Counted from the first letter of the stretch, positions 35,134 through 44,667 are shown. The stretch is 64,000 nt of DNA from JABSSA01 sp039975755 (GCA_039975755.1 JBDWGM010000004.1:36904-100903), one strand, 5' to 3'. Notes: a model not told the origin generated them from the sequence alone. Numbers and translations are program-made.

Positions 35134-36423
35134 CTAGTCATCGCTCCAATCGCTGTGGCGCATCCGTCGATATTGGTGAACCGTGGAGCGTGCGATGTGA
35201 TAGATACCAAAGAGCGCAAAGACCAAAGCGATGAATTGCAACCAACGGCCATTGGTCACGCCTTGTCGCAAGCGCAAGGTCACGTTACCAAGTGGGGCGC
35301 CCTGACGCCCCCATGTATCAGCCTCTAGCAAATCGACTTCGACCTGATAGGTGCCGGTCTTACGGGGTATAAAGCGCAGAGCTGAGGTCCGACGTCCTTC
35401 ACTCCATGCGCCATCACTGTCGCGGCCGGAATAACGTTCCACGGTGCGGCCAGCCTCGAAGACCGGTACATCTTCTGGATCGGTGACGTGTACTCCTAAA
35501 TATGCCCAGCTGTTGTTCACATCAGCACCAACTTGGATGCGGGCAAGCCGATCCTTTTCTGTAATCTCAAAAGCGATTTCTTGCGGCAGTTCGCTTACAT
35601 TGAACGTCCAGTTCTGGCCAGAACCACCACCCGGTGATCCAATGACGGTAACAGACATAACCAGCGCAATCACAGCGAATACAAATGATGAAATCGCAAA
35701 GAATCTTTGATGAGGTCCGGGCGAAAAGGGCTTTAGGACATTGAAACCCGTGGACTTAGGTGGGTTCTGAACACCGAAGGATGCGTATACCTCTGCCGCT
35801 GACACATACTCTGTGCGCAAGACTTCTTCTTCAGTTGCCGATTTACTGAAATCGAGCATCGCAGTTTCGCCCAACATTGAAACGCTTGTCGTTTCTGCAC
35901 CAATCTCGGGGCGCCAATTGAACTCGCCTTCGACGAAACTAATCTCGGCCGTTGACGTTTCGAAATAGGAAAATGTTCCCTCAGAATTACGCACCGTTGG
36001 GCGTGTCTCTGCTGTTTCAACGCTTGTAGGCGCGATCCAAGCTGGTCGGGTATAGCCACGATAGCGGCGTGTAAAACTTAGGTTTCCGTCCTCAACCGTC
36101 AGATAAGCATAGCCATGAGTTGGTGAAAACAATTGATGTTCGACCCATGTCCAAACTCGTCCGCCCCATCGTTCTGTCATGCCGAGCTTGCCGATAACGG
36201 TAAAAGACACCGCATTGATTTCACCCGTCATCCCAATCGAAAAAGGAGTATTAGGGCGTTCAAGGTCCGAAAATTGACGAAGCACCGCAAAATTGTCTTG
36301 GGCATCCAGTTCGGAACCGCAATAGCCACATACCATGACTTGCACTCGGCCGCCGCCAAGAACATCCAAACCTGCACCACAAGAGTTACAGTTTATTGAT
36401 TTGATATCAGAGTTTCGGGTCAA
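35134..36423 (-). CDS. DUF4178 domain protein with N-terminal zinc ribbon and membrane segments
   Basis: A 429-residue protein. Residues 11-37 form a zinc ribbon (CNSCGAG...CGYCGSE). A DUF4178-type beta domain follows, with the wedge block VGYGYLTVED-like segment GYAYLTVEDGNL near 105. Two hydrophobic segments, about residues 245-268 and 395-415, flank a beta-rich periplasmic or lumenal region. It starts inside the previous DUF4178 gene (ATGA overlap) and ends immediately before the tiny membrane gene. No enzyme motif is present. The two DUF4178 proteins are probably adaptors or sensors for the membrane spermidine-synthase-like protein; this is by context only. Confidence 0.82.
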   Translation of the reverse strand: MTRNSDIKSINCNSCGAGLDVLGGGRVQVMVCGYCGSELDAQDNFAVLRQFSDLERPNTPFSIGMTGEINAVSFTVIGKLGMTERWGGRVWTWVEHQLFSPTHGYAYLTVEDGNLSFTRRYRGYTRPAWIAPTSVETAETRPTVRNSEGTFSYFETSTAEISFVEGEFNWRPEIGAETTSVSMLGETAMLDFSKSATEEEVLRTEYVSAAEVYASFGVQNPPKSTGFNVLKPFSPGPHQRFFAISSFVFAVIALVMSVTVIGSPGGGSGQNWTFNVSELPQEIAFEITEKDRLARIQVGADVNNSWAYLGVHVTDPEDVPVFEAGRTVERYSGRDSDGAWSEGRRTSALRFIPRKTGTYQVEVDLLEADTWGRQGAPLGNVTLRLRQGVTNGRWLQFIALVFALFGIYHIARSTVHQYRRMRHSDWSDD

Positions 36424-37034
36424 GATCTGGTCTCTATCTTGAGGTTATACTGGTCAAGCCAGGCACCAGTATACCAATCTGGATCACCTGTGGAAAATTC
36501 CCCGGATAGCAGCGTATCATCGTCGCCCTGGCAGTTAATGAATTCATACTTAGAGCCAAGCTGAAGAGCCTCCGGAAACTCTCCCCGAAATGCGATGCAT
36601 GTCGCGGTATCCTTTTCCGTTACTCTGTAATTTGTCTCGGGGGTGGTCAGGGAATCTCCCAGCTCTGGGGGCGTCTTGATGCTTGGCGCATCGTCGGGAG
36701 ACAAAGGACGCTGAACGATCACGTCTCCCTCGTCGACCGAAATCCAAACTTCTTCGCCACGGTCCGTAACGGCAAAAAACTCATCCCACCAACCGATGCC
36801 GTAACTAAAACGCGCATGACCCATCACGTTATAGGTTTCTGCACCGAAACTCACGGTTTCACCGACCTGAAACAACAACGGAGCATCATGCATTTCGCCA
36901 CTCGCCCCCGCGTCGCGCAAATGGCCTGAGTCAATATACAAGGTGGTCTGACACGACGCACAGGTGGTCATTTTGGCCGTGGCAAAGCGCGCGTCCTGGA
37001 TATTTCCGCAATTTGGGCAATTTAGATCAGCCAT
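36420..37034 (-). CDS. DUF4178 domain protein with zinc ribbon
   Basis: A 204-residue protein, the first gene of the operon. Residues 5-31 carry a zinc ribbon (CPNCGN...CASCQT). A DUF4178 domain follows, with a block YNVMGHARFSYGIGWWDEFF near residue 70 and a WISVDEGDV segment. There is no transmembrane helix, so it is probably cytoplasmic. It overlaps the second DUF4178 gene by four bases. It belongs to the cassette DUF4178-DUF4178-tiny membrane protein-DUF350-SpeE-like, with SpeD facing it. A GGAGG ribosome-binding site precedes the ATG. Confidence 0.82.
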   Translation of the reverse strand: MADLNCPNCGNIQDARFATAKMTTCASCQTTLYIDSGHLRDAGASGEMHDAPLLFQVGETVSFGAETYNVMGHARFSYGIGWWDEFFAVTDRGEEVWISVDEGDVIVQRPLSPDDAPSIKTPPELGDSLTTPETNYRVTEKDTATCIAFRGEFPEALQLGSKYEFINCQGDDDTLLSGEFSTGDPDWYTGAWLDQYNLKIETRS

Positions 37035-37309
37035 AAAGGAGGACTAAACCCCGCCGTGTTTCATGTCCACAATCAAGACGTTAGAACGACAATTTTGTAC
37101 GTTTGTTCTAGCAGTTTAGAATACACCGCATGAAGATATTTGAAACGTCGATTGAGATCTGAACACCCGCATTCGAGCTGTTTCGGATTAGCGAAATGTT
37201 GGCTGAACGAGCTGTAGAGGGCTGACAGCATTGCTCATTTCGGTCAGACTTCGCCTAAACAATTTGTGTGTTTAAGCTTCTGCAATCGCAAAAGGTATGA
37301 GCAAGTAAA

Positions 37310-37756
37310 ATGCAAAACGAAGTTAGAATAGTTGACGCGTTCGGGGAAGTCTTAAAAATTCATAAGGTCTCGGAGGGAAAGGACCAGTTTGAAGGCGTCA
37401 TATGGGAGGGTGTGTATCTTGCTTGTGCTCAACTTGAAAAGGCCAATTTCAAAGGAGCGGATTTGTATTGGGCCAGTTTCTTCCTTGCTCACCTGAATGG
37501 GGCCAACTTCCAAAATTCCAACCTTCAAGGTGCCGATCTAAAAGAAGCATCATGTGTCGGAGCAAACTTTCGCAGGGCCAACCTAGGTAGAGACAATCTT
37601 GGCGGCAGTTCGCAGTTGCAAGGTGCTGACTTGACCGGCGCCATTTTGAACCGCGCGCGCCTCGACGGGGCAGAATTTGACGAGCACACCAAGTTTCCAA
37701 AAGGATTTCATCCGCTATCGTACGGCATGGTCGAAAAAACGTCATCGGAACGATGA
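37310..37756 (+). CDS. Pentapeptide-repeat protein
   Basis: A 148-residue protein. Residues about 40-125 contain roughly fifteen repeats of the A(D/N)LXX kind (ANFKGADLYWASF, ANFQNSNLQGADLKEA, ADLTGAILNRARLDGAEF). These build a right-handed beta-helix with a quadrangular, DNA-like shape. No signal or membrane segment is visible, so it is probably cytoplasmic. Some family members (Qnr, MfpA) protect DNA gyrase from quinolones or mimic DNA; most are unstudied. It stands alone, divergent from the DUF4178 operon across 275 bp. The gene after it is unrelated. Confidence 0.85.
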   Translation: MQNEVRIVDAFGEVLKIHKVSEGKDQFEGVIWEGVYLACAQLEKANFKGADLYWASFFLAHLNGANFQNSNLQGADLKEASCVGANFRRANLGRDNLGGSSQLQGADLTGAILNRARLDGAEFDEHTKFPKGFHPLSYGMVEKTSSER

Positions 37757-38049
37757 ACCGATATCTCCGCAAAGCTAAACTACGCTGCCATAAATGAGGT
37801 CTCCGGGTTGCTATGCCCGTAACATTTCCACCTTGTTGCAACATCTGTTTACTGTTCCGCTGCCTAGTTCCTGACCACGCCAGACCTCGTTCAACAACAA
37901 GGAACGAGGTTACATCGTGTGAGGCATAAAAACGTGTTGCGGATGGTGCCTTCATTGTGTTTGCAGATGGAGGGCGTTCAACCGGTGCTGGGCGCATTTG
38001 ATTGCTGTTTTTGCGGATCATTAAAAAGCCAATCTGGGATAAGACACAT

Positions 38050-39336
38050 ATGATCGACACCACCGCCTCAATTTCAAATACCACCCGCACCATAGTGGTG
38101 GGTGGTGGTATGGTGGGGATTGCGACGGCTATTTGGGCGGCTAGGTCGGGGCAAGCTGTTACATTGATCGACAAATCCACGCCCGAGGGCCGCGCCAGCT
38201 TTGGCAATGCGGGGGTTTTGGCCTCGTCATCTGTTTTGCCCGTAACGATGCCGGGCTTGACTGGAAAATTGCCAAAGATGTTGCTCGATACATCCGAACC
38301 GATCTTTGTGCGCTGGCCCTATCTGCCGCGAATGATCCCATGGGCCTTGCGCTTTCTCTCCCATGCAAATGAGGCAGACACCCGCCGGATCGCCGCCGCG
38401 CTCGCACCGATCATTGGCAATAGTCTGGACGATCATCTGGCTTTGGCCGAAGGCACCCCTGCCCGTCCTTTCATCAAACCCTGCGATTTTGCTGTGCTCT
38501 TTCCGGACCGTGCAAGTTTTGCCAAAGATGGCTTGTCCTGGGACATTCGCAAACATCTGGGGTTCAGCTGGCAAGAGATCGAAGGCCAGGCGCGCAAGGA
38601 CTACGACCCATTGTTCCCCAACCAATTTGATTTTATTGCCGCTTTGCCGGGCCATGGCCGTATCACCGACCCTGGCGCTTATTTAGAGGCGCTTCGCGAT
38701 CATTTTGAAGCGTCCGGAGGGCAGATCATTGCAGGTGAGGTCACCGATATCGTCCACACAAACGGGCGCGTGAGCGGTGTCATGACAGATCAAGGCCTGA
38801 TCGATGCGTCCTGCGTGGCGATTACAGCCGGGGCGTATTCGCCTTTGTTGACGCGAAAACTGGGCGTGCACATCCCGGTCGAGGCCGAAAGCGGGTATCA
38901 TCTTGAGTTCTGGGAGCCCTCGCACATGCCGAAGGTGCCGACCATTGTCCCCAGCAGCAAGTTCATCTTGTCACCCATGGAGGGGCGTTTGCGCGTGGCC
39001 GGAGGGGTCGAGTTTGGTGGCCTTGGTAACACAGGGCGCGAGGTTCCATTCGCTGCATTGAGGAAAGGGTTGGATAAGATCTTGCCCAACCTGAGTTACA
39101 GTCGCGAGACCCGTTGGATGGGCCATCGCCCGGCGCCCACGGATTCCGTGCCGATCATCGATGAGCTGCCGCATATCAAGGGCGTGTTCTTGGGCTTTGG
39201 CCATCAGCACGTAGGTTTAACCGGCAGCGCCCGTACCGGGCAGCTTTTGGCAAATTTGATGCAAGGCCTGAAGCCAAATATCGACCTGTCGCCATACGCC
39301 GTTACGCGCTTCTACCGGTCAGCTCGTCGGGCGTAA
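38050..39336 (+). CDS. D-amino-acid dehydrogenase / FAD-dependent oxidoreductase (DadA-like)
   Basis: A 428-residue flavoenzyme. The N-terminal FAD-binding motif is IVVGGGMVGIATAIWAARSG, about residues 14-33. Middle blocks typical of DadA follow, such as KPCDFAVLFPD and GHGRITDPGAYLEAL. The C-terminal GLTGSARTGQLLANLM gives the second nucleotide-contact strand. Such enzymes oxidise D-amino acids to keto acids and pass electrons to the respiratory chain. The start at 38050 was preferred for its GGGATAAG region; an upstream ATG at 38002 would add 16 unlike residues. No amino-acid racemase lies beside it. Confidence 0.85.
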   Translation: MIDTTASISNTTRTIVVGGGMVGIATAIWAARSGQAVTLIDKSTPEGRASFGNAGVLASSSVLPVTMPGLTGKLPKMLLDTSEPIFVRWPYLPRMIPWALRFLSHANEADTRRIAAALAPIIGNSLDDHLALAEGTPARPFIKPCDFAVLFPDRASFAKDGLSWDIRKHLGFSWQEIEGQARKDYDPLFPNQFDFIAALPGHGRITDPGAYLEALRDHFEASGGQIIAGEVTDIVHTNGRVSGVMTDQGLIDASCVAITAGAYSPLLTRKLGVHIPVEAESGYHLEFWEPSHMPKVPTIVPSSKFILSPMEGRLRVAGGVEFGGLGNTGREVPFAALRKGLDKILPNLSYSRETRWMGHRPAPTDSVPIIDELPHIKGVFLGFGHQHVGLTGSARTGQLLANLMQGLKPNIDLSPYAVTRFYRSARRA

Positions 39337-39533
39337 GAGGTCTTGCAGGGATGACATTCGGAACGCCAGATCAAGCGGCGTTCTGTACAGGCCTCAAACG
39401 GCATAGGTCGACAAAATGACCGATGCGGCAGGTCTTAGCACTTAGACTGTCAAATTTGGGGGGGATGCGTTCGATAGCGCTGCGTCAACAGGGAATGACT
39501 GCAAGGCTGTGGGCCGTAATAAGTACAGCAGGT

Positions 39534-42500
39534 TTAAGTTGCCGAAGCGTGAAAAACGGCTGCGTTCGAGAGTTTTAGTTCGGTTTTTGCGGCATACATG
39601 CGTACCTCTCGTCGGGTCAGCACAGTAGCGGCGCGAGGGTAGTTTATAAAATCAAGGCCTTGAGTTGGGTCCAACTGAAGCGCGCGCAGCAGAAATTGTC
39701 GTTGCGCCGGAGCCAACATCCGCATTGCTTGCGGGCCGGGGTAAAAGCTCTCGCTGGCCCGGCCTTGGGATGTCAGGACGACATGTTCTTTGCAACACAG
39801 GTGAATGTAGCTGACGGCATCGCGATTGCATGCAAATGACGCAAGGCGCGTTTCTTCGGCGAGGTGACGCGCACGCGCAAAGACGGTTTGTCCATCCGCC
39901 AAAGTCATCAATACGCAATGTTGCGGTGAGACCAAAATTGGTTTTTCCGCACTCCCTGGGTCGGGTTTAAGTCGCACGGGCGTATGTTTCGGATCACGCG
40001 TTCCGGCCCTAAGCGCCAAGTCCGTTCGGCTGGTCCAGACCAGTGATTGAGGAACACCTAGATACGTGCACACCAAATCACCAGCGCGCAGAGTTTCGAC
40101 CGGACGTGCACCAGAAGGTGTGTCGATCAAAGTGCCTGACGTGAAACAAGCAACCCCTGTGTTGTCAGTCGTCAGATCTTTACCGTTTGATAGGCCGTCG
40201 AAGGTTAAACCTTCATTGGTGCCAAAGCGGTCTTTGCCTGAGTAATCAACAGTCCCGGCCCCATCGTCGCTGTTGCTTTGGTTCAGAACATTGTCGTCCG
40301 CTAAATCTTCGCGCAGATCAAAGATATTGTCATAGAAATTAGTCAGATCGATGAAATCGTTGTTGGTTGTATCATCATCATTCAGAGCACCGGTGTTACC
40401 AGTGTTGAAATCCGCAATCGTATCCGCGCCATCCCCAACGTTATAGATGAATACGTCGTTGCCAGAGCCGCCACTGACGACGTCATCGCCGACATCGCCA
40501 CTGACAGTGTCACTCCCTTCCCCTCCGAAAACGCTGTCGTCGCCAGAACCACCTTCGACCAAGTCGCTGCCGTCTTCGCCGTCGACGGTGTCATTGCCAG
40601 TTCCACCAAAAAGCGAGTCACCTTGCAAACCACCATCAATACTGTCGTTGCCCGCGCCCCCATCGATCGTATCATTTCCAGAGAATGTTCCGCCATGAAG
40701 GGTATCGTCGCCATCACCGCCTATAATAGAATCATCGCCATAACCGGCATCGATTGAATCGTTGCCGCTGCCGCCATCGATCGTGTCACCGCCATTGCCG
40801 CCGAAGACTGTGTCGCTGCCGCCCCCTGCATCGACAACGATGCCCTCACGGTCACCGAAAAAATCGTCAAAAACGTCCGTGGCATCAACAGAATCCGACT
40901 GGTCCGACAGAAAGATGCTTTCGACGTCATCAAAGGACAGTGTGTCACTGCCATCCGTAATCGTTCCATCTTCTTCGGTGATATAGGTCACTGTGACAGG
41001 ACCGGTCAGGGCAGTCAGATCAAGGACATCATTGTCCGAGGCGCTGTTACCGCCGATGATGACGTCATTGCCAAACCCGTCCTCGATGATAAATCTATCG
41101 CTGCCATCGCCGCCGTCTAGTGTATCTGCACCAAGCCCGCCATAGATCGTGTCATCGCCGGCATCCCCACCGATTCCATCGTCACCCGCATCACCGTGAA
41201 TTTCGTCATTCCCAGCACCGCCGCCAAGCCCGTCATTACCATCGCCACCAAAAATCGTGTCATTTCCATCATCGCCGCCGATCCCGTCATTCCCAGCACC
41301 GCCGTAAATCTCGTCATTGCCCGCATTTCCGCCGATCCCGTCATCGCCATCGCCACCAAAAATTGTGTCGTCACCGTCTCCTAGGCCGATATTGTCGACC
41401 CCTGCGCCCCCAATATAGACGTCATCACCCGAGGTGCCGCCGGTACCGTCCTGACCATCGCCCGAGATAATGAAATCACGAATACCGCCAGTATCTGCAA
41501 AGAAATCCGCGGCATCTGTGCCAATGCGCAGATCGAACACACCGTCTGCAAATTCAATCTGTTCAAAGTTGCTGATGGTGTCGGCGCCGCCGTCATTGAC
41601 TGTATCCGTGATGATGATAGTCGAACCATCGATCTCATAGGTGTAGTCCAGATGATTGCCGGAAAAGACGACGCGGTCCTCTACCCCATCGCCACCGTCC
41701 AGATTATCGTTGCCATCCCCACCTCCGATCTCGTCATCGCCAGCTCCACCTTCTAAAGTATCCGCGCCGTCGCCGCCTGAAATGGTGTCATCCCCGGCAC
41801 CACCCAAAACCGAGTCGTTGCCACCGTTTCCTTCCAGGGAATCCGCGCCATCTCCACCCTCTAGTGTGTCAGCGCCAGAGCCACCCAGTATTGTGTCATC
41901 GCCCGCACCGCCCAGAACAGAGTCGTCCCCCTCATCCCCTTCCAAGGAATCAGCCCCGTCGCCACCGTCTATTGTATCGGCACCCTGACCGGCGCTGACT
42001 GTGTCATTTCCTGCACCAGCCTCAATACTGTCCGCTTCATCGGTAATCGCATCAGCTTGATCATCAGAAAAACCAACAGGCATTGAATCTGCGCCGGCTG
42101 TCCCATCGACGGTGCCATCCGTTTCGACAAAAGCCCCAACCTGGCGTACACTGTTCATCCCGATCGAGGTATTTGTGACCAATGTATCCAACGTGATCGA
42201 ACGGATCGCGTCAGCCTCTAATTTTACCTGATCCGAATTGTAGAAACGTTCGGGGGCCAAATAGAGATTACCAGCAGTGTCCTGAAAAATAGTCGCGCTT
42301 GATAACGTATCGGTACTGCCGTCGGCATACGTGACAGTGGCACCGTAAAAAGATATGCCATCAAACGTCTGATCTGGGCCGCCATCAATGGTAAACGTTT
42401 CGTTGGCGACGTTGTTATTCATTTCGTAAAGTTGAGAGTTTGCGCCTCCGGTAAATGACACGCTGCCCGGTGCAAAGGTTTGAATATTCGCAGCAAGCGG

Positions 42501-42629
42501 ATCAGAGATAGATCCAAAAGTGTCGCCAACGATTACGTTGGCGTTTCCGGCAGTGTTACCCCCTTCGACCGCATCTATGGGCGCTGTGTTTCCAAGATAG
42601 AAAACACTGAATGTCGTACCGCTTACCAT
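39534..42629 (-). CDS. RTX-type calcium-binding protein with C-terminal Hint domain
   Basis: A 1031-residue acidic protein. Residues 1-190 form an N-terminal module with an IDGGPDQTFDG pattern. Residues about 205-310, 390-530 and 610-745 contain dozens of GGxGxDxx nonapeptide repeats, which fold into calcium-filled beta rolls. A Hint domain begins with CFTSGTLIDTPSGARPVETL near residue 826 and includes LVSPQHCVLM. Its ending carries no typical C-terminal type I secretion signal that I can identify, but RTX proteins are exported by such systems. A GAGG ribosome-binding site precedes the ATG. The Hint domain may cleave the protein after export. No type I transporter gene lies in the window. A surface, adhesion or biofilm role is possible. 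Confidence 0.9.
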   Translation of the reverse strand: MVSGTTFSVFYLGNTAPIDAVEGGNTAGNANVIVGDTFGSISDPLAANIQTFAPGSVSFTGGANSQLYEMNNNVANETFTIDGGPDQTFDGISFYGATVTYADGSTDTLSSATIFQDTAGNLYLAPERFYNSDQVKLEADAIRSITLDTLVTNTSIGMNSVRQVGAFVETDGTVDGTAGADSMPVGFSDDQADAITDEADSIEAGAGNDTVSAGQGADTIDGGDGADSLEGDEGDDSVLGGAGDDTILGGSGADTLEGGDGADSLEGNGGNDSVLGGAGDDTISGGDGADTLEGGAGDDEIGGGDGNDNLDGGDGVEDRVVFSGNHLDYTYEIDGSTIIITDTVNDGGADTISNFEQIEFADGVFDLRIGTDAADFFADTGGIRDFIISGDGQDGTGGTSGDDVYIGGAGVDNIGLGDGDDTIFGGDGDDGIGGNAGNDEIYGGAGNDGIGGDDGNDTIFGGDGNDGLGGGAGNDEIHGDAGDDGIGGDAGDDTIYGGLGADTLDGGDGSDRFIIEDGFGNDVIIGGNSASDNDVLDLTALTGPVTVTYITEEDGTITDGSDTLSFDDVESIFLSDQSDSVDATDVFDDFFGDREGIVVDAGGGSDTVFGGNGGDTIDGGSGNDSIDAGYGDDSIIGGDGDDTLHGGTFSGNDTIDGGAGNDSIDGGLQGDSLFGGTGNDTVDGEDGSDLVEGGSGDDSVFGGEGSDTVSGDVGDDVVSGGSGNDVFIYNVGDGADTIADFNTGNTGALNDDDTTNNDFIDLTNFYDNIFDLREDLADDNVLNQSNSDDGAGTVDYSGKDRFGTNEGLTFDGLSNGKDLTTDNTGVACFTSGTLIDTPSGARPVETLRAGDLVCTYLGVPQSLVWTSRTDLALRAGTRDPKHTPVRLKPDPGSAEKPILVSPQHCVLMTLADGQTVFARARHLAEETRLASFACNRDAVSYIHLCCKEHVVLTSQGRASESFYPGPQAMRMLAPAQRQFLLRALQLDPTQGLDFINYPRAATVLTRREVRMYAAKTELKLSNAAVFHASAT
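40440..42014 (-). repeat. RTX nonapeptide repeat tracts
   Basis: The DNA encoding the GGxGxDxx nonapeptides is itself repetitive, with a 27-bp period (three close or interrupted tracts) that biases base composition and produces long antisense open frames. Plus-strand frames in this region are by-products of the repeats. Confidence 0.85.
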
Positions 42630-43389
42630 AGTTACCTCACTTATTTACCCTAATTTCTTACGCTTAATTCCACTGTTTCAGATGTGCTGGGATGGCAGTC
42701 TCGATCGATTGCCGACATGCTTTTTCGTCGCCAAACCCTGCGGGCAATGTCCGATGATCCCTTGGTTCCGCCACATCCCAAGCAACCGAGTGGTTCCAGC
42801 AAGCCAAAGACCTGCAATCCATAGGTTTCGTGATTTGTGTACTGCGCTGACCGAAATCGTCTTCATGGCGCATGACAGTATCGCAGCAAAACTTGCAGTT
42901 GACTTGGCGCGACAGCCAAACAAAGCCGATGGGCAGATCCCGCGTAGATGCGCGGATGCTGCGCGGTTTATTAGCAGAAAGTTAAACACGATGCCCCTTA
43001 CCTAAAGATAGAAATATTATTCAGGTGAGGAAAAAATCGGGTTACTATAAGCTGTTCCAGATCAAACGTTTTTCAGATTAATTGATTGAGTTTTTATTTA
43101 AATTCCTAGGGAAAAATTAATCTTTGGAAATGGTCGCGGGGTGTCACGCCACCCACCCGGACGCCTGCAGCTGTATTGCCAGCACAAGACACCCAACGCT
43201 GCGATCTGTACCGCATCACAGGTAAAGATCGCGCGTGCGCAGAAACCTCAAGCGTCTCTGGTCAGAGAACGTGATTTACGGGTTGCCAAACCTGATACAA
43301 TTCGAACATTGTTCCATTATGGTGACCGCAATTTCTGCGAAAACTGAACTTGATAAGCAATGCATTTCGTCAAATCGAACGGGGAAGAA
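42630..43389. other. Gene-poor stretch upstream of AT-rich orphan genes
   Basis: About 760 bp hold no frame that I can support. A minus-strand frame of about 100 codons (42664-42970) has a Cys-rich, unfamiliar translation and no ribosome-binding site. The stretch shifts from normal to AT-rich composition near 43.0 kb, consistent with a junction of acquired DNA. Confidence 0.6.
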
Positions 43390-43896
43390 ATGTCTAAAGA
43401 AGAGCTTGAAAAATACAGAACCGCTTTGGTCGATCTATATAAGCGCACACGTGTCCTTGACTACTCGCCAGAAGAATGTGCTGAACCTTTCACGAAAGAA
43501 ACTATTGAACTTACCATAGCAGACATAAAATCAATAAAAACAAAATCCGGTGTCATCCGAGGGTTCCTCGATTTTGATGAAAATCTTCGGCATTCTTCGG
43601 TTAATCGTTCCGATCACGGTACCGACGAATGTCATCAAAGCGCGATTAGTGAAAGGAAAAAAGTTGATGAAATATATCAGTACATTTACAAAACATACGG
43701 CATCGATATTTATGAATTTGCCGCGAAGAAGAACAAAAAGATTCAGAAAATTATTCAGCGCGGCAACATCGAAACCATCGCAGAATATCGCTTGGTACAC
43801 GACTTTCTTAGCGACCTTCCCACCGACGGCAACATTGCAAGCGTGACTGCGATCAACAAAATGATCTCTGATTTCGACAAGAAGCATGTGGAATAA
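43390..43896 (+). CDS. Hypothetical AT-rich orphan protein
   Basis: A 168-residue soluble protein, lysine- and glutamate-rich, that matches no family I recognise. It starts at an ATG with a GGGGAAG site; an earlier ATG at 43360 would add ten residues. Visible segments include KKVDEIYQYIYKTYGIDIYEFAAKK and EYRLVHDFLSDLPTDG, which look helical. No signal peptide or membrane helix is seen. The gene is clearly more AT-rich than its neighbours. With the next gene it lies in a patch next to an RTX protein, so an accessory function (for example immunity or defence) is possible but unsupported. Confidence 0.6.
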   Translation: MSKEELEKYRTALVDLYKRTRVLDYSPEECAEPFTKETIELTIADIKSIKTKSGVIRGFLDFDENLRHSSVNRSDHGTDECHQSAISERKKVDEIYQYIYKTYGIDIYEFAAKKNKKIQKIIQRGNIETIAEYRLVHDFLSDLPTDGNIASVTAINKMISDFDKKHVE

Positions 43897-43969
43897 GTGT
43901 TATGATTTGTGTACACTTGTCTGACCCAGATGACGTCATCAGAACTGCGTGTGAAAGAGGACAGGTAAA

Positions 43970-44359
43970 ATGAGCCATTCCGTTTTTCCGAAACTGCCGC
44001 TGGAAGAGATGACACGAGATGCAGCGCTTCCGGGCGAGGAGAATATTGATAAAAGAATACGTGCAAATTATGCTGCTTTATACAATGAAACTGACGAATT
44101 TTTTGTAGATTTACTTTGCAAATCCTTCGATGCTGATGATAATTTTAAATCAAGGGATTGGGTCTACAACCTGTATGAATTGTTTATGCAAGTATCAGGA
44201 TCAGCCTATGGCGCTAAATTAATTATTTATAAATTTGAAGAAGTACAAAAAACCGATAAACGATATATCGAAATTATAGAATCTCTCGTTGATCTATCCA
44301 GTAGAATAGAAAAGATAGACGCTTCGTTATTTTACCACAGTAAAATAGAATATTTGTGA
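43970..44359 (+). CDS. Hypothetical AT-rich orphan protein
   Basis: A 129-residue acidic, mostly helical protein of unknown family. It has a GAGGACAG ribosome-binding site 12 bases before the ATG. Segments such as DEFFVDLLCKSFDADDNFKSRDW and IEIIESLVDLSSRIEKID suggest an all-alpha fold. It follows the previous orphan gene by 73 bp, in the same orientation and with the same AT-rich codon use, so the two are likely a two-gene unit acquired together. No signal peptide or catalytic motif is seen. Confidence 0.6.
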   Translation: MSHSVFPKLPLEEMTRDAALPGEENIDKRIRANYAALYNETDEFFVDLLCKSFDADDNFKSRDWVYNLYELFMQVSGSAYGAKLIIYKFEEVQKTDKRYIEIIESLVDLSSRIEKIDASLFYHSKIEYL

Positions 44360-44667
44360 TGTTGAAAAAATGCCAGAGTAAGAAGTGGAATGCGGGCAAG
44401 CCGCAACGATCAAAGATCCTGAAATCTCTGCTTTGAAGGCAGTCTCAAAAATACCGCTCTCTTCAAAAAAAATCGATTACAAGTGCATTAAAAGAACTGC
44501 AGCACAGCCCAAGCGAGAAATTTGACCTTGGCCACCAGATCGCACAACAAAAACCTGAAAGAGATACCAAATGTGATGCATATCGATGATGCGCGGTGGT
44601 GTCGGGGATGAGGATGGCGTAGGCTGGTTGAATTCTTAACTATTCTTACCGTTTGGACATACCTACA
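44360..44667. other. Intergenic stretch after the AT-rich orphan pair
   Basis: About 300 bp without a supported gene. The composition returns to normal by about 44.6 kb, which suggests the other edge of the AT-rich insertion. No direct repeats or tRNA end that would mark an attachment site were seen. Confidence 0.5.

Noticed and set aside
37082..37110. Inverted repeat TAGAAC...GTTCTA as a possible LexA (SOS) box
   Set aside because: The arms are 17 bases apart, while alphaproteobacterial LexA sites use direct GTTC repeats with seven bases between.
40440..42014. Evenly spaced repeats resembling a CRISPR-like or minisatellite array, and long plus-strand open frames
   Set aside because: The 27-bp period encodes the RTX nonapeptides of the minus-strand gene. 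There are no distinct spacers, and the plus-strand frames are antisense by-products with low-complexity Ser/Pro or His/Arg content.
42664..42970. Cys-rich minus-strand open frame of about 100 codons
   Set aside because: No ribosome-binding site, no plausible start codon at its 5' end, and no recognisable motif; the opposite strand is equally open.
44360..44667. Possible insertion-sequence remnant downstream of the AT-rich orphans
   Set aside because: Only short uninformative frames are present; no terminal inverted repeats, target duplications or transposase motif could be found.
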